In this document: positions 36,118 to 45,163 of the stretch, one piece after another | Position numbering within the stretch: position 1 is the first letter of the stretch | Layout of the letters: each line of letters begins with the position of its first letter | Source of the DNA: Salinibacter sp. 10B | GTDB lineage: Bacteria > Bacteroidota > Rhodothermia > Rhodothermales > Salinibacteraceae | DNA: 64,000 bases | Assembly (NCBI RefSeq): GCF_002954405.1 | Contig: NZ_MQWC01000001.1 | Span: 25,864-89,863, forward strand | Reading direction: 5' to 3' | The notes under the pieces: generated by a model | What the model saw: the letters and a program-made list of their open reading frames with translations, nothing else | Database searches by the model: none | What the model was told of the DNA's origin: nothing | Translations under genes and position numbers: made by a program

Positions 36118-36324
36118 ATGTCCAACCTGTCAGAAGACGACCTCTCCGACAAGCAGAAAGAAGAACAGTCCGAGTTCGAAGACCACTTCGACGTCGACGA
36201 GGACGGTCACCTCGTGCCCTCGCACCGAGACCCTAGGTACGTCCCCGACGAGAGCGTGGACAATCCGCCGGGCGACCTCCAAGATTCCGAGGATGATTCA
36301 AACGACGAACTCTCATTTGAGTAG
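36118..36324 (+). CDS. Small acidic unknown protein
   Basis: 68 residues from ATG 36118 (MSNLSEDDLSDKQKEEQ). More than a third are Asp or Glu and there is no hydrophobic core, so it is probably disordered. It is followed after 8 bases by a two-helix membrane protein, which suggests coexpression. No family recognised. Confidence 0.5.
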   Translation: MSNLSEDDLSDKQKEEQSEFEDHFDVDEDGHLVPSHRDPRYVPDESVDNPPGDLQDSEDDSNDELSFE

Positions 36325-36332
36325 CTGTACCG

Positions 36333-36608
36333 ATGGAGACAACCACTTCTGAGACTGACTACCGGCCGTACCTGTACACGGGCACCAAGATGATCGGCGG
36401 GGCTGTTGTTGCGATGCTGCTCGTCATGGTCTTTGTTGGGGGCGGGCTTGAGGGGTTCTTCGAGGCCACAGGTGAGCTTGAGTTATGGGATTCCTTTGAT
36501 AACGTACAGCTCATGGGCGTCGAGGGTCTTGGGGCGTACTTAGTCTGGGGCATTGGAGCGGGCACTGCCTACTACCTTCGCGACAGCATCCCTCCCTACG
36601 CCGATTAG
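36333..36608 (+). CDS. Small two-helix membrane protein, unknown
   Basis: 91 residues with two hydrophobic segments: MIGGAVVAMLLVMVFVGGGL (about 20-39) and LGAYLVWGIGAGTAYYL (about 66-82). Its stop codon overlaps the stop of the large minus-strand gene by two bases, a tight tail-to-tail junction. No family recognised. Its position beside a phage-hub-like gene is suggestive of a phage-derived segment, but nothing in it proves this. Confidence 0.5.
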   Translation: METTTSETDYRPYLYTGTKMIGGAVVAMLLVMVFVGGGLEGFFEATGELELWDSFDNVQLMGVEGLGAYLVWGIGAGTAYYLRDSIPPYAD

Positions 36609-39600
36609 CTCGGCCCCTGCTGGCTGGTGTCGTAGAGGGAAGCAATCCGGTTGGCTACCTGCGTAACCGTAGCCCCTTCGAGGAGGCCCTCCTCGTCGAG
36701 CTGGCTGGCGGCGACTTCTGTCATGCTGGCCGGGCCCGTTGAGCCTGTGAGGCCAGCTGTGTATGGCTCTCCCTTGTAGGAGAGCGGGAGGAACATGATG
36801 GGGTTTGCGTCCATCGCTCCCGAGATCATGCCGACGTAGCTCGCGGCCTTGTCTTGACCGGTCTCGTAGAGGTACTTCCCAACGGTCCGGATGAGGTCGA
36901 GCCAGATTAGCCCACTGGCGGCCCCAAGCGCACCTCTAGCGACCGTGCCTGCGGCGCCTCCGGGGCTGGCCGCGAGGAAGCTTCCTGCGCGGTTGGCGAT
37001 GAACTGGCCGATCTCCTTGTACATGACCGCCCGGCCGCCGAGGCCCATCATTGAGCCGAGGAAGTTTCCGGCGCGACTGGCCCAGTTCATGTAGTTGCTG
37101 ACCTGACCGGCCATGCCCATCCATTTGGTGTCCATCCCCTCGTCGGCCCCACGCATGTAGGTCATGAGCTTCGGCTTGACCTGCGTGTAGAAGCCCTGCT
37201 GCGCGTCGAACCGGTGGTAGACTCCGTCTACTTCAACGGGCCCGTGCATCTGGTCGATGTCGTCCCAGAGGTGGATGGCATGATACGGCCGGATGCTTGG
37301 GTCGCCCATCATGATGAGGTCCCCGGTATACATGTGCTTGAAGCGCTGCTTCAAGACGTTGATTGCGACCGTTGAGAACTTCGGCCGTGTGTAGAACGGG
37401 CGGAGCTCTCCGAGGGCATCTTCGATCATCTGGTTGATGGCTTCGAGGGCGTCTGCGGGGTGGGATTCGTTCCCAAGGCCAGCAGCAGCCTCAATGTCAT
37501 AGTCGGCCTCCCAGATACTGTTGTCGATCGTGTACTTCTTCTCCCCGTTCTTGAGGGCCTCTTTGATGTCCTTTCGCTCCTCGATGAGCTCGGAGAAGCT
37601 CACCCCGTCGGGCGTAGAGGCATCCAGCTGCTCAGCGATCATGCCGGCGACCTCTCCCTGGTTGTACCGGAGGTTGGGGAAGTACACCTGGTCGTCGATG
37701 ATGAAGTCCTCTGAGATCGTCGGGGACGCCTGTACCTGGTACGACTGCATCTCTCCCTGCTGCCCGAGGTAGGCGGCAAGTCGTTTGTCAGGCTCTGTTG
37801 GGAAACTGAGGGTTACTCGGTTGGCGAAGGCCGGATGTGAGTCTGAGGCCATGATGTTCTGGGAGGCGACCTTCCGGTACGTGTCCCCGAAGTGGTGTCG
37901 CTGGATCGGCTTCATCCGCTGCGATGGAACGAAGCCCTGGTTAATCAGCTTGCGCCGGATCCGCTTGATGAGAGGGTTGTCCGAGAGCTGCCCGCTTCCG
38001 AGACTCTCGAAGTAGCCTGGCTCCTTGGCGAGGCGGATGAGGTCCTTCTTGAAGGCGTCTAGGATCGAACGACGAGCTGCGTCAATGTCCAGAACTGACA
38101 TCTCAGGCTGACCGGTTGCCCCAAAGTTGGACTCGTGGTCCCCAATCAGCCCCTTGTCGCGCATCTTCCGGACGGTAGGCTCCCAATCAACATAGTCTTG
38201 TGTGCCGTCTACCCGCGGGCTCCAAGCAGGCGACAGAGTCTCCTCTTGAGATCCGCCTCCAGGAGGAGCGCTCTTCAGGGATAAGACATTGAGGTAGTCT
38301 GCAGCCGTCATGTCCCTTGCTTTTCCTCCCTCGCTGAAGGGGAAGTTTTGCGGACGGCCGACGTCTGACACCATAAGGTTGTCCCGCAAAAACCGGAAGG
38401 TGTTTGGGAACAGCTGATCGAGAAGCCGCTCGGTACGTTCCAGCCGATCTCCATCCATGGTGTGCTGATCGAGGAACCCAAAGATACGTCCGGCTTCTGC
38501 GTCACTGTAAACAGGATTCCCGGCAGTAAGAGAGCTTACGAGCTGTCCAAGACTCTCAAAGACATCGCCGAGAGCACTTCCCCCCTCCCCTCCCTGCAAG
38601 ATCTTGAGGATCTGCTTGAAGGCCGTCTGCTCGACGAAGATCTGCTTGTACTCCTCCCAGAGCTTCTCGTACTGGCTGTCTCCGTCCTCCCGCAGAAGCT
38701 TCTCCAGCTCCTCCTCTTCCATCTGGTTGAATGCGTCAGTCGAGCCAGGCTCCCTGCTCGAATGGATGTAGCTCCCTGTCTTCGGCCCAAAGTAAAGCGT
38801 CTGCCGGAGCGGGTGCGTGTCGATGTCGCTAAGCGGCACGTGGGCGTTGTAGGGGCGCGTTGCCACAACATACTCCGGGAAAAGAAGCGCCTGCTCCTTC
38901 AGCTGACTCCACGCAGTACGGCCCGGACGCGCAGCCCAGCCCCACCCCTTTCCACCAGTTAAGTAATCTGCCAGTCCACCAAAGAACATCTCTCCCGCGC
39001 CACTCGCCTCCGGAGAGTTAGTGACCCACACATTCTCATAGATCTGCGGGTCGCCCAGGATCATGTCCTTGACGCTGTCCAACCCATTTCTGGCCACAAT
39101 GTCAAGCAGTGTACCAGCACGTCGGCGGGTATCCTCGTTGTCCATCATCCACGCCAGTCCCGGACTTCCGAACGTGCGGTACAAGCTCACCATCATACTG
39201 GAGCGGTAGTCCTCCTCTGCAAACCCACGGGCACTTCTCCCTAACCGGTCAGTAGCCTGTCCCGGTGCTCTACGGCCGAGCCCCTCCAATCCGCTCGTCT
39301 GGCTGATGGTGTACAGGATCGCCTCTGCTAGGCTCTGCTGGCCGTCCCACCCATCTACGTAGAATCCCCTTCCGCTATTGGGTTGGTTGTTGAGCGTCGT
39401 AGAATAGCTCTTGAGCTGGACCTGAGTGATCGGTCCGTGATTCACTCCGGTCACCCTTCCGGCGAACTTCTCCATGTGAGCGAAGTCCGGCCCGAATCCC
39501 ATGCCGACGTACATGTGATTCCCCGCCTTGAGCTCCATCTGGGTGTCGAAGGCCGGGCTGCCGTAGAGGTCCGTTGGGCGGTAGCTACCCCCAGTGATCC

Positions 39601-40276
39601 TCTTTCTCATGTTCGAGAGCACAAGGTCACACTCCGACCCGGCATTGTCTGCCATCTCCCGTGTCTCGATCTGCTGGACGGCGGTCCAGGAGTAGAGGTC
39701 GCTCATCACGTCGAAGAGGCCGGTCCCCTGCTTGCCCGCTAAGACAAGCATGTACGATGGGAACGCTCGCCGCATCCCCTTCCAGTCCTTCCAGGAGTCC
39801 CGTAGTTTGTTGCGAAGTTTTGCTCGGCGTTCTTCGGTGTACCGGTCGTAGTACCCGAGGTACTGCCGGAGTACTTGTGCGTCTGCCTGGTAGAGCTTGA
39901 TCAGCTCCTCGCGCTTCTTCATCAGCCAGGGGTCTCCCTGGACAGAGGTCTGGTTCTGGTAGGTCTTCGTCATGTCCGCCTGGGAAGCCGGTCCGATGTT
40001 TAGGGTCTTCCCCTCCCGGATCTTGGCCATCGTCTCCTTGACCATTGCCGGGATGTTCTCGGTGAGCTTCCCGTCTTTCATCAGTTCAACTTGCCCCTCG
40101 GCGGCGGCAGTGGACGCCTCCATGACGGCCGTCACGTACTCGAAGGTCTTGGAGAGCTGGAGGGCCTGGACGAGGTCTTCTGTGCGGATGGTGCCGTCGA
40201 TCTGTTGCTTGAAGGCGCCATCCTCCTTGCCCACGACAGGGCCAATCGTCTCGACATCGCTTCCCTTCTTATGCAC
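36605..40276 (-). CDS. Orphan 1223-residue protein resembling a large-phage tail/baseplate hub
   Basis: Starts at GTG 40276; no better start is seen. Two regions recall virion hub proteins of large tailed phages. The first is around residue 220-290 (CDLVLSNMRKRI, then MYVGMGFGPDF and GRVTGVNHGPITQVQLKSY), which fits the hub β-barrel pattern. The second is around 970-1040 (MYTGDLIMMGDPSIRPYH, IHLWDDIDQMHGPVEVDG, GFYTQVKPKLM), which fits the C-terminal 'GxPxIRPYD...MxGxVEVxxVxH' segment. The last ~150 residues are Gly/Ala-rich and partly hydrophobic. No capsid, terminase, tube or sheath gene is nearby, so it is not part of an obvious prophage. The assignment rests on remembered patterns and is moderate at best. 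As a gene the frame is beyond doubt. Confidence 0.55.
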   Translation of the reverse strand: MHKKGSDVETIGPVVGKEDGAFKQQIDGTIRTEDLVQALQLSKTFEYVTAVMEASTAAAEGQVELMKDGKLTENIPAMVKETMAKIREGKTLNIGPASQADMTKTYQNQTSVQGDPWLMKKREELIKLYQADAQVLRQYLGYYDRYTEERRAKLRNKLRDSWKDWKGMRRAFPSYMLVLAGKQGTGLFDVMSDLYSWTAVQQIETREMADNAGSECDLVLSNMRKRITGGSYRPTDLYGSPAFDTQMELKAGNHMYVGMGFGPDFAHMEKFAGRVTGVNHGPITQVQLKSYSTTLNNQPNSGRGFYVDGWDGQQSLAEAILYTISQTSGLEGLGRRAPGQATDRLGRSARGFAEEDYRSSMMVSLYRTFGSPGLAWMMDNEDTRRRAGTLLDIVARNGLDSVKDMILGDPQIYENVWVTNSPEASGAGEMFFGGLADYLTGGKGWGWAARPGRTAWSQLKEQALLFPEYVVATRPYNAHVPLSDIDTHPLRQTLYFGPKTGSYIHSSREPGSTDAFNQMEEEELEKLLREDGDSQYEKLWEEYKQIFVEQTAFKQILKILQGGEGGSALGDVFESLGQLVSSLTAGNPVYSDAEAGRIFGFLDQHTMDGDRLERTERLLDQLFPNTFRFLRDNLMVSDVGRPQNFPFSEGGKARDMTAADYLNVLSLKSAPPGGGSQEETLSPAWSPRVDGTQDYVDWEPTVRKMRDKGLIGDHESNFGATGQPEMSVLDIDAARRSILDAFKKDLIRLAKEPGYFESLGSGQLSDNPLIKRIRRKLINQGFVPSQRMKPIQRHHFGDTYRKVASQNIMASDSHPAFANRVTLSFPTEPDKRLAAYLGQQGEMQSYQVQASPTISEDFIIDDQVYFPNLRYNQGEVAGMIAEQLDASTPDGVSFSELIEERKDIKEALKNGEKKYTIDNSIWEADYDIEAAAGLGNESHPADALEAINQMIEDALGELRPFYTRPKFSTVAINVLKQRFKHMYTGDLIMMGDPSIRPYHAIHLWDDIDQMHGPVEVDGVYHRFDAQQGFYTQVKPKLMTYMRGADEGMDTKWMGMAGQVSNYMNWASRAGNFLGSMMGLGGRAVMYKEIGQFIANRAGSFLAASPGGAAGTVARGALGAASGLIWLDLIRTVGKYLYETGQDKAASYVGMISGAMDANPIMFLPLSYKGEPYTAGLTGSTGPASMTEVAASQLDEEGLLEGATVTQVANRIASLYDTSQQGPS

Positions 40277-40880
40277 ATCGAGGAGTTGCCATGTATAGTT
40301 CTTGGAGGGGGCGTTGGCGCGGTCCTCCTTGGCTTGGGAGATGTCGTTGCCAGGCTGCCTCGACGAAGAGATTGCCCTCAGGACCGCGGCAGCAGTATCG
40401 GACGCAGGCGCAAACTCGGCACTGGTGTATGCCGCGGGACCTCTCCTTCTGATCCAGGTTGGGAGTGGGCATTGTTCGGTGCTGGAGATACGGCCGAGCT
40501 ATGGGGAGGTTGGAGTGGAGCGAGCTATTGCTCGGAGCTGCGGGCCTGGACCCTATAGCTCGAAAACCGGCCTCCTCGTCGATATCCGAGCCGTGGCGCC
40601 CTCTCGGCGCCTGTAGCCTACCTCACTGCCGTCGTAGCGCAAGTCAGTCCATCCTTCGGGAAAGTGTCCTGGAGCCGCTGAGAGGCATTCTGACGGGCCT
40701 GCAGCATTGAGAGCGGCCGGTCACGCTCTGAGTTCGACCAACAAGAGCTGTCGCCCAACACCCCTCAGGTCTATTTGCCTCGGATCTGTTCTGGTTGCAA
40801 CATAATATCGGCACCTAGCGTTAAGTGCCTACACTTTGTCACATTCCTCCTGCTCTCCGGATAATCGGTCACAGGCTGCG
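40277..40880. other. 604-base gap without a supported gene
   Basis: This should hold the promoter of the large minus-strand gene and that of the AbiE operon. A hairpin of two GGCGCC blocks lies near 40600. Open frames at 40302-40616 and on the minus strand at 40269-40472 have no family features and are probably spurious. Confidence 0.4.
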
Positions 40881-41492
40881 ATGCCAAACAGCAAGCAGAC
40901 AAATACCGACCGCCTTCTCGACCTTGCCGAGGAGAAAGGTATCCTCCGTGCCCGCGAGGTTGAGAAAGAGGGAATCCCAAGGCAGTACCTTTCTCGGCTC
41001 ACCCGAAGAGGGGAGCTTGAACGCATCGGGCGCGGCCTCTACCAGCGACCCGATCACGAGCCAACTGCTCACCACTCCCTGGCCGTGGCGGCTAAGCGCA
41101 TTCCCAAAGCGAGAATCTGCCTCCTCTCTGCGCTCCGCTTTCACGAGCTTACGACCCAAAACCCGTTCGACGTATGGATATCCATCGGCCACAAAGATCG
41201 CCGGCCAAAGGTTGAGAATCTCTCACTTCAAGTCGTCCGGATGTCTGGAAAGGCTCGCAGAGAAGGAGTTGAAGAGCACCACCTCGAAGGCGTCACTGTC
41301 CCCATCTACAACCCTCCTAAGACCGTCGCCGACTGCTTCAAGTATCGGAGCCGCGTCGGGCTGGATGTCGCTCTCGAGGCGCTGAGGGACTTTTATAGAC
41401 AAGGTGGTTCAATGGATACCCTCTGGCACTACGCCGGCACATGCCACGTGCAGAGCGTCATTCGGCCGTACATGGAAGCGATCGTATCCTGA
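40881..41492 (+). CDS. abiEi: AbiEi-type antitoxin (type IV toxin-antitoxin)
   Basis: 203 residues from ATG 40881 (MPNSKQTNTDRLL). The N-terminal winged helix (LRAREVEKEGIPRQYLSRLTRRGEL) followed by ERIGRGLYQRPD is the standard opening of AbiEi antitoxins. The C-terminal antitoxin domain contains ICLLSALRFHELTTQ and NPPKTVADCFKYR, also characteristic. AbiEi represses the operon and counteracts AbiEii without direct binding in studied members. The toxin gene follows after 12 bases. The pair gives plasmid stabilisation and abortive infection against phage. Confidence 0.9.
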   Translation: MPNSKQTNTDRLLDLAEEKGILRAREVEKEGIPRQYLSRLTRRGELERIGRGLYQRPDHEPTAHHSLAVAAKRIPKARICLLSALRFHELTTQNPFDVWISIGHKDRRPKVENLSLQVVRMSGKARREGVEEHHLEGVTVPIYNPPKTVADCFKYRSRVGLDVALEALRDFYRQGGSMDTLWHYAGTCHVQSVIRPYMEAIVS

Positions 41493-41504
41493 ACGACAAC
41501 AGCT

Positions 41505-42419
41505 ATGAGCTCCTCGAACGTCGCACAGTCGGTGCGCGACCGGCTTCTAAACCGGAAACGCAAGACAGGCGAGAACTATGAAGCACTTCTCACCCGCCAC
41601 GCCCTGGAGCGCTTTCTGTATAGGCTCAGCACATCGAGCTTCCGCAACCAGTTCGTGCTCAAGGGAGCGTACGCCTTTCTCGTCTGGGAAGGAGATCTGC
41701 ACCGCCCGACTCGTGACATCGACTTTCTCGGTTTCGGCCAGCCCGAACAGCTCGAAGAAGCGATCCGAGAAATTGCTTCGACAGAGGTGCCGGAAGACGG
41801 CGTAGAGTTTGACCCTGAAAGTGTCGAGGCCCGTCCAATCCGTGACGAGGACGAGTACGGAGGCACACGCATCAAACTGGACGCCGGGATCGGCAGTGCA
41901 GAGCTGCGTCTTCAGATCGATGTCGGTTTCGGAGATGCCGTAACACCCGCACCTGAGGACATCTCCTTTCCCTCACTGCTGGACTTTCCAACGCCAAAGG
42001 TCCGCTCTTATCCTAAAGCCCCCGTCGTCGCCGAAAAGCTACACGGACTCGTTGTACTCGGCATCGCCAACAGCCGGATGAAGGACTTCTACGATCTTTG
42101 GTACCTGAGTCAGAACTTCACCTTCCAGGGTGAGCTCCTCACTGAGGCCATCCAGGCCACCTTCGACCGGAGAGAGACGTCACTTCCTGATTCCAGTCCA
42201 CTCTCATTGAGTGAGGCTTTCGCTCAAGACAATCAGAAACAACAGCAGTGGTCGGCGTTCGTCCAGCGGACCAGGTTGGAGGAAGACGTTCCCGACCTGC
42301 AACATGTAATCGATGAGCTAGGTCAGTTTCTTCTTCCACCGCTTGAAGCAGCGAGTAGGGAAAAACCATTGAGCGCCCAGTGGTTACCGCCGGGCCCGTG
42401 GCGCTCCGAGTCAGCCTAA
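41505..42419 (+). CDS. abiEii: AbiEii nucleotidyltransferase toxin
   Basis: 304 residues. The nucleotidyltransferase core is visible as FVLKGAYAFLVWEG followed by RPTRDIDFLGFG (D-x-D metal site, about residues 69-71), with a later VAEKLHGLVVLG and MKDFYDLWYL, the four-motif set of AbiEii/AbiGii toxins. These transfer nucleotides, probably to RNA such as tRNA acceptor ends in related toxins. It is the downstream gene of the AbiE operon. Length and motifs are intact, so it should be active. Confidence 0.9.
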   Translation: MSSSNVAQSVRDRLLNRKRKTGENYEALLTRHALERFLYRLSTSSFRNQFVLKGAYAFLVWEGDLHRPTRDIDFLGFGQPEQLEEAIREIASTEVPEDGVEFDPESVEARPIRDEDEYGGTRIKLDAGIGSAELRLQIDVGFGDAVTPAPEDISFPSLLDFPTPKVRSYPKAPVVAEKLHGLVVLGIANSRMKDFYDLWYLSQNFTFQGELLTEAIQATFDRRETSLPDSSPLSLSEAFAQDNQKQQQWSAFVQRTRLEEDVPDLQHVIDELGQFLLPPLEAASREKPLSAQWLPPGPWRSESA

Positions 42420-42482
42420 CTACGCTTAAGAAAGGAAATTACATCCGCGAGCGGTGCGGTGACCATCCCCCCAGAAGCAGAG

Positions 42483-42923
42483 TTAGTTCAGTCTGGCGCG
42501 GAGTTGTTCGTAGTACTCCTTCTGCTGGACCTCCTCTCCTTCCGCTTCAACAAAGTCTATGAAGCGCTCCAGGCGGCGCAGGGCACTTTCCCAGGTGTGC
42601 TCAAATTCCAGCCAGGGAAGCCAGTCATGCTCCACCCGCCCATTGCCAGCAAGGTACGGCTCCCCCTCCGGCCCAATCAGCAGCCTTCGCTCGGCACCGT
42701 ATATTTCTACCTGGAGCGTAAGCACCTCGGCAAGACCTATGACCATCCATCGCGCGTCTGTGCCAGTAATACGCTCACGGCCGCCGACATTGACGGTATC
42801 GAGTTGCTCAATGACAGGCACGCCGCTCAATCCGGCCTTCTCGTAGCGGCGCTTCAATTCCATCGCTCGGTGCTTGAGGTCCTCCAGGTCGGCTGGGGCT
42901 TTTTCGGGAATCGTCGTGCTCAT
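42483..42923 (-). CDS. Unknown protein cotranscribed with an XRE regulator
   Basis: 146 residues. Mixed helix/strand pattern with several Trp and Glu residues in the C-terminal half (HDWLPWLEFEHTWESALRRLERFIDFVEAE). It follows the XRE gene at 42978-43223 by 54 bases in the same direction. The layout (regulator first, small partner second) is like a toxin-antitoxin or regulator-effector pair, but I recognise no toxin fold. Family unknown. Confidence 0.55.
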   Translation of the reverse strand: MSTTIPEKAPADLEDLKHRAMELKRRYEKAGLSGVPVIEQLDTVNVGGRERITGTDARWMVIGLAEVLTLQVEIYGAERRLLIGPEGEPYLAGNGRVEHDWLPWLEFEHTWESALRRLERFIDFVEAEGEEVQQKEYYEQLRARLN

Positions 42924-42977
42924 GCGATCGGGGGCTGGTAGTAAAAGAAAGTCGCCTGCATATAACCAGATTGGTCA

Positions 42978-43223
42978 TTACTCGTTTCTCTCCTCCCTTG
43001 AAGTCTCCTCGAACAGATACCTCGGCTCTTCGTCAACGCTGAAGCGCAGCTCCCTCGCGATATTTAAGAGCGTGCTTCGATTCCTGCTTCCCCCTTCGAG
43101 GGCTCGTGATACAGCCGGTTGTGAGATCTCCAGCCGTTCAGCAACGTCACTCTGAGTGATCTTTTCCTCCTTCATTCGATCTCGCACTCGGTCTGCAATC
43201 TCTGAGAGCGTCAGGTAGGCCAT
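42978..43223 (-). CDS. XRE-family helix-turn-helix protein
   Basis: 81 residues from ATG 43223 (MAYLTLSEIADRVRD); longer readings lack support. The HTH is ITQSDVAERLEISQPAVSRALEG, followed by STLLNIARELRF. It heads a two-gene unit with the unknown 146-residue protein and probably autoregulates it. The upstream sequence has a loose TACA-N8-TGTA dyad close to the start. Confidence 0.85.
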   Translation of the reverse strand: MAYLTLSEIADRVRDRMKEEKITQSDVAERLEISQPAVSRALEGGSRNRSTLLNIARELRFSVDEEPRYLFEETSREERNE

Positions 43224-43399
43224 TTCAATCCTTACACCATTGATTGTACAGGGATAATGAAGAGGAAAGATAGAAGAAGGAGGTTGTGCGCCCAAGCTTA
43301 CCAAGCCGGAAGCCAACTGAGGTTTACGTCGACCCTGATGAGATTCCCTGTGTACTTTAGCTTTCAGGGTCTCTCATTCTCTACAACCCCCTACCTGCG

Positions 43400-44743
43400 A
43401 TGACTCCTGACAATCAAGATAATCACGGCAGCAAGAAGACTTCGGCGCAGTCAGGCAGTGGTGAAAGAACCGGTGCAGAATCTGGGATATTGGACTTCGT
43501 CTCCAACGAGGCTGCAAGCCGGTACCCCCTTCCCCCAGCCCCAACACACCTCTACGATTGGTCCTTATTTCGTGAGTTCGACACTAAGAACAGTCTCTTC
43601 AATACTGGATTCAGAGAGCTCCGACACCTTCAACATGCAGAATCAGAAACAGAGACGAGCCTGATTGAAAAAGGAAGCTCAAACGGACTCACCTTGATCC
43701 ACGAAAAGTCTGACCAACAAGAAAAGGACTCAACCTCTTATCGATCTCGCGAAAAAGAGCGACACCAGAAGCACAGGAAACGACGGAAGGCACTCATTGA
43801 CGACTTCTGTGCCGGGTTCAAAATGGCTCTCAACCAGCATGGTGCCGCTGAACTGGAGTCCCGAAAGCAGATTCTCCAAGAGCGACTCTCCAAAGAGAAC
43901 GAGCGCATTCAGAACCTCAAGCCGATCCTCCAATACCGACGCCTACTCCTTCAGAGACTCTGCCTACCGCGCATTGGAGAAGAGGAGGCAAATCGGATCT
44001 GGCCCAACGACGAAATTCCCCCCGTGAGAGACCCTACAGTTGGGATGGTTACCCCCCTCAGGGCCTCCTCCCTACCAGATGGGTTCTCCGTAGAAAAGCG
44101 TTCACTTGCGGACGGAAGTGGTTATTTTGCCATCTGGGTTCGCGTTACCGAGGAACGTCTCACCGAGGCAGGAATCGACCTGTTTGCCCTCCCCGATCGA
44201 GAGACGAGAATTGAGCCGGAGCTTTCACCGGAAAACACCCATTCTCTCCCCTCTACGTGGGAGGAGCTCACCGATCGAATCAGAAAACACTTCAGACCGA
44301 AGGTACGCGCTAAAATAGCCGCAGAAGAGATCCAAAGCCTTCTCCGGTTTCGTCTCGCGCTCCTCAAACAGTATCTGTGGGCGTTTGACGTCTACGGAAA
44401 GCCCATCGAGCTGACGGATGCTGTGCACATTCCGGATGGACTAAAAAACAAAGATAGGTCCCTCTCTCATTCGCTCTTGGCCATTCAGATCCTCAATCAG
44501 TGTCTCGGAGCAGGAATTCAACTAAACTCGCAAGCTGATCTTATAGAGCAAATCGAGAACAAAGTCTCCGTTCAGGACCGAGAAGTGTCAGGCGATTCGG
44601 TGCTTAAAGGTGCCAAACGGGTGATCCAAGAGTTTCCTTCTGCCGACAGCCCTGAAGGAACCGACTTATTCGATGTGCTCCTCGACTACGAGTACAAAAT
44701 TCGACGGTGTGCAGAGGAGCTCAACGCTTCCTTGTCCAAATGA
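43400..44743 (+). CDS. Unknown 447-residue plasmid protein
   Basis: The first ~130 residues are polar and probably disordered. A very basic charged helix (SREKERHQKHRKRRKALIDD) leads into a coiled-coil-like stretch at about residues 135-195 (ELESRKQILQERLSKENERIQNL). The C-terminal half has alternating helices and strands with no catalytic pattern I can name. Lower GC and more Lys/Ser than the flanking genes hint at separate origin. It may bind nucleic acid through the basic helix; this is a guess from composition. It stands alone in front of the structured leader at 44904-45133. Confidence 0.55.
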   Translation: MTPDNQDNHGSKKTSAQSGSGERTGAESGILDFVSNEAASRYPLPPAPTHLYDWSLFREFDTKNSLFNTGFRELRHLQHAESETETSLIEKGSSNGLTLIHEKSDQQEKDSTSYRSREKERHQKHRKRRKALIDDFCAGFKMALNQHGAAELESRKQILQERLSKENERIQNLKPILQYRRLLLQRLCLPRIGEEEANRIWPNDEIPPVRDPTVGMVTPLRASSLPDGFSVEKRSLADGSGYFAIWVRVTEERLTEAGIDLFALPDRETRIEPELSPENTHSLPSTWEELTDRIRKHFRPKVRAKIAAEEIQSLLRFRLALLKQYLWAFDVYGKPIELTDAVHIPDGLKNKDRSLSHSLLAIQILNQCLGAGIQLNSQADLIEQIENKVSVQDREVSGDSVLKGAKRVIQEFPSADSPEGTDLFDVLLDYEYKIRRCAEELNASLSK

Positions 44744-44903
44744 CCCTCCTTTCTTTTCCCGCAGCTCATCTGTGGTCTCCATCAGGACAACTCACCTGCT
44801 CGTTCTCTAGCCTAATTAGTCGGTATAGGCTGCCCTCAAACGCCCAGACATATTCAGACATCTGGCGTGTCTGAGAATCTGCCCGCTAAATGCGGCGTGA
44901 AAG

Positions 44904-45005
44904 CTCCCGCGCTGCGAAAGACGACGAACATTCCAGCAAGCTTCCGGCCGACCGGCCGAGAGCCCGGCTCCCTTCGCAGCGCATCTCGGGAGTCGGGCTT
45001 TTTTG
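44904..45005 (+). ncRNA. Structured RNA ending in a strong intrinsic terminator, with a competing long-range helix
   Basis: The terminator stem pairs AGCCCGGCTCCC (44961-44972) with GGGAGTCGGGCT (44988-44999) and is followed by TTTTT. Its loop holds TTCGCAGCGC (44973-44982), the exact complement of GCGCTGCGAA at 44909-44918. CTCCC at 44904-44908 can also pair with GGGAG 44988-44992, which the terminator uses. So the upstream arm could form a pseudoknot with the loop or an alternative hairpin that breaks the terminator. This is the layout of an attenuator, riboswitch-like leader or plasmid regulatory RNA. The start is not defined. Confidence 0.5.
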
Positions 45006-45031
45006 TTGGCCGGTAGACCTGGCGCTGTTCC

Positions 45032-45058
45032 TTGACTTATCGGCGACCTTACTAATTC
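45032..45058 (+). promoter_or_regulatory. Candidate promoter ahead of the DUF5131 gene
   Basis: TTGACT (45032-45037) and TAATTC (45053-45058) are separated by 15 bases, shorter than ideal. It lies just after the strong terminator at 45005 and before a second terminator-like hairpin at 45107-45129, so a transcript from here would pass a second attenuation point before the ATG at 45164. Confidence 0.35.
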
Positions 45059-45106
45059 GCGTGGATGGGGCCGCCTCGCCGGCGTCCTCATCCCGACGTC
45101 ATATAT

Positions 45107-45133
45107 GACCCCGCCTTTTCGACGGGGTCCTTT
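45107..45133 (+). terminator. Terminator-like hairpin in the leader of the DUF5131 gene
   Basis: GACCCCG (45107-45113) pairs with CGGGGTC (45123-45129), followed by CTTTC. It lies 31-57 bases before the ATG of the gene it precedes, so it would act as an attenuator or cut short a ~70-base RNA from the promoter-like site at 45032. Upstream, GGATG and CATCC (about 45063-45093) can pair as well. Confidence 0.5.
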
Positions 45134-45163
45134 CAATTATCTTATCATCAAACTGCAATTAGC

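Noticed and set aside
36605..40276. Prophage
   Set aside because: Only one virion-like protein is seen; no integrase, terminase, portal, capsid or lysis gene and no att-like repeat are in the window.
40091..40616. Two plus-strand frames of 104-155 residues
   Set aside because: Largely antisense to the 1223-residue gene or in its promoter gap; no family similarity.
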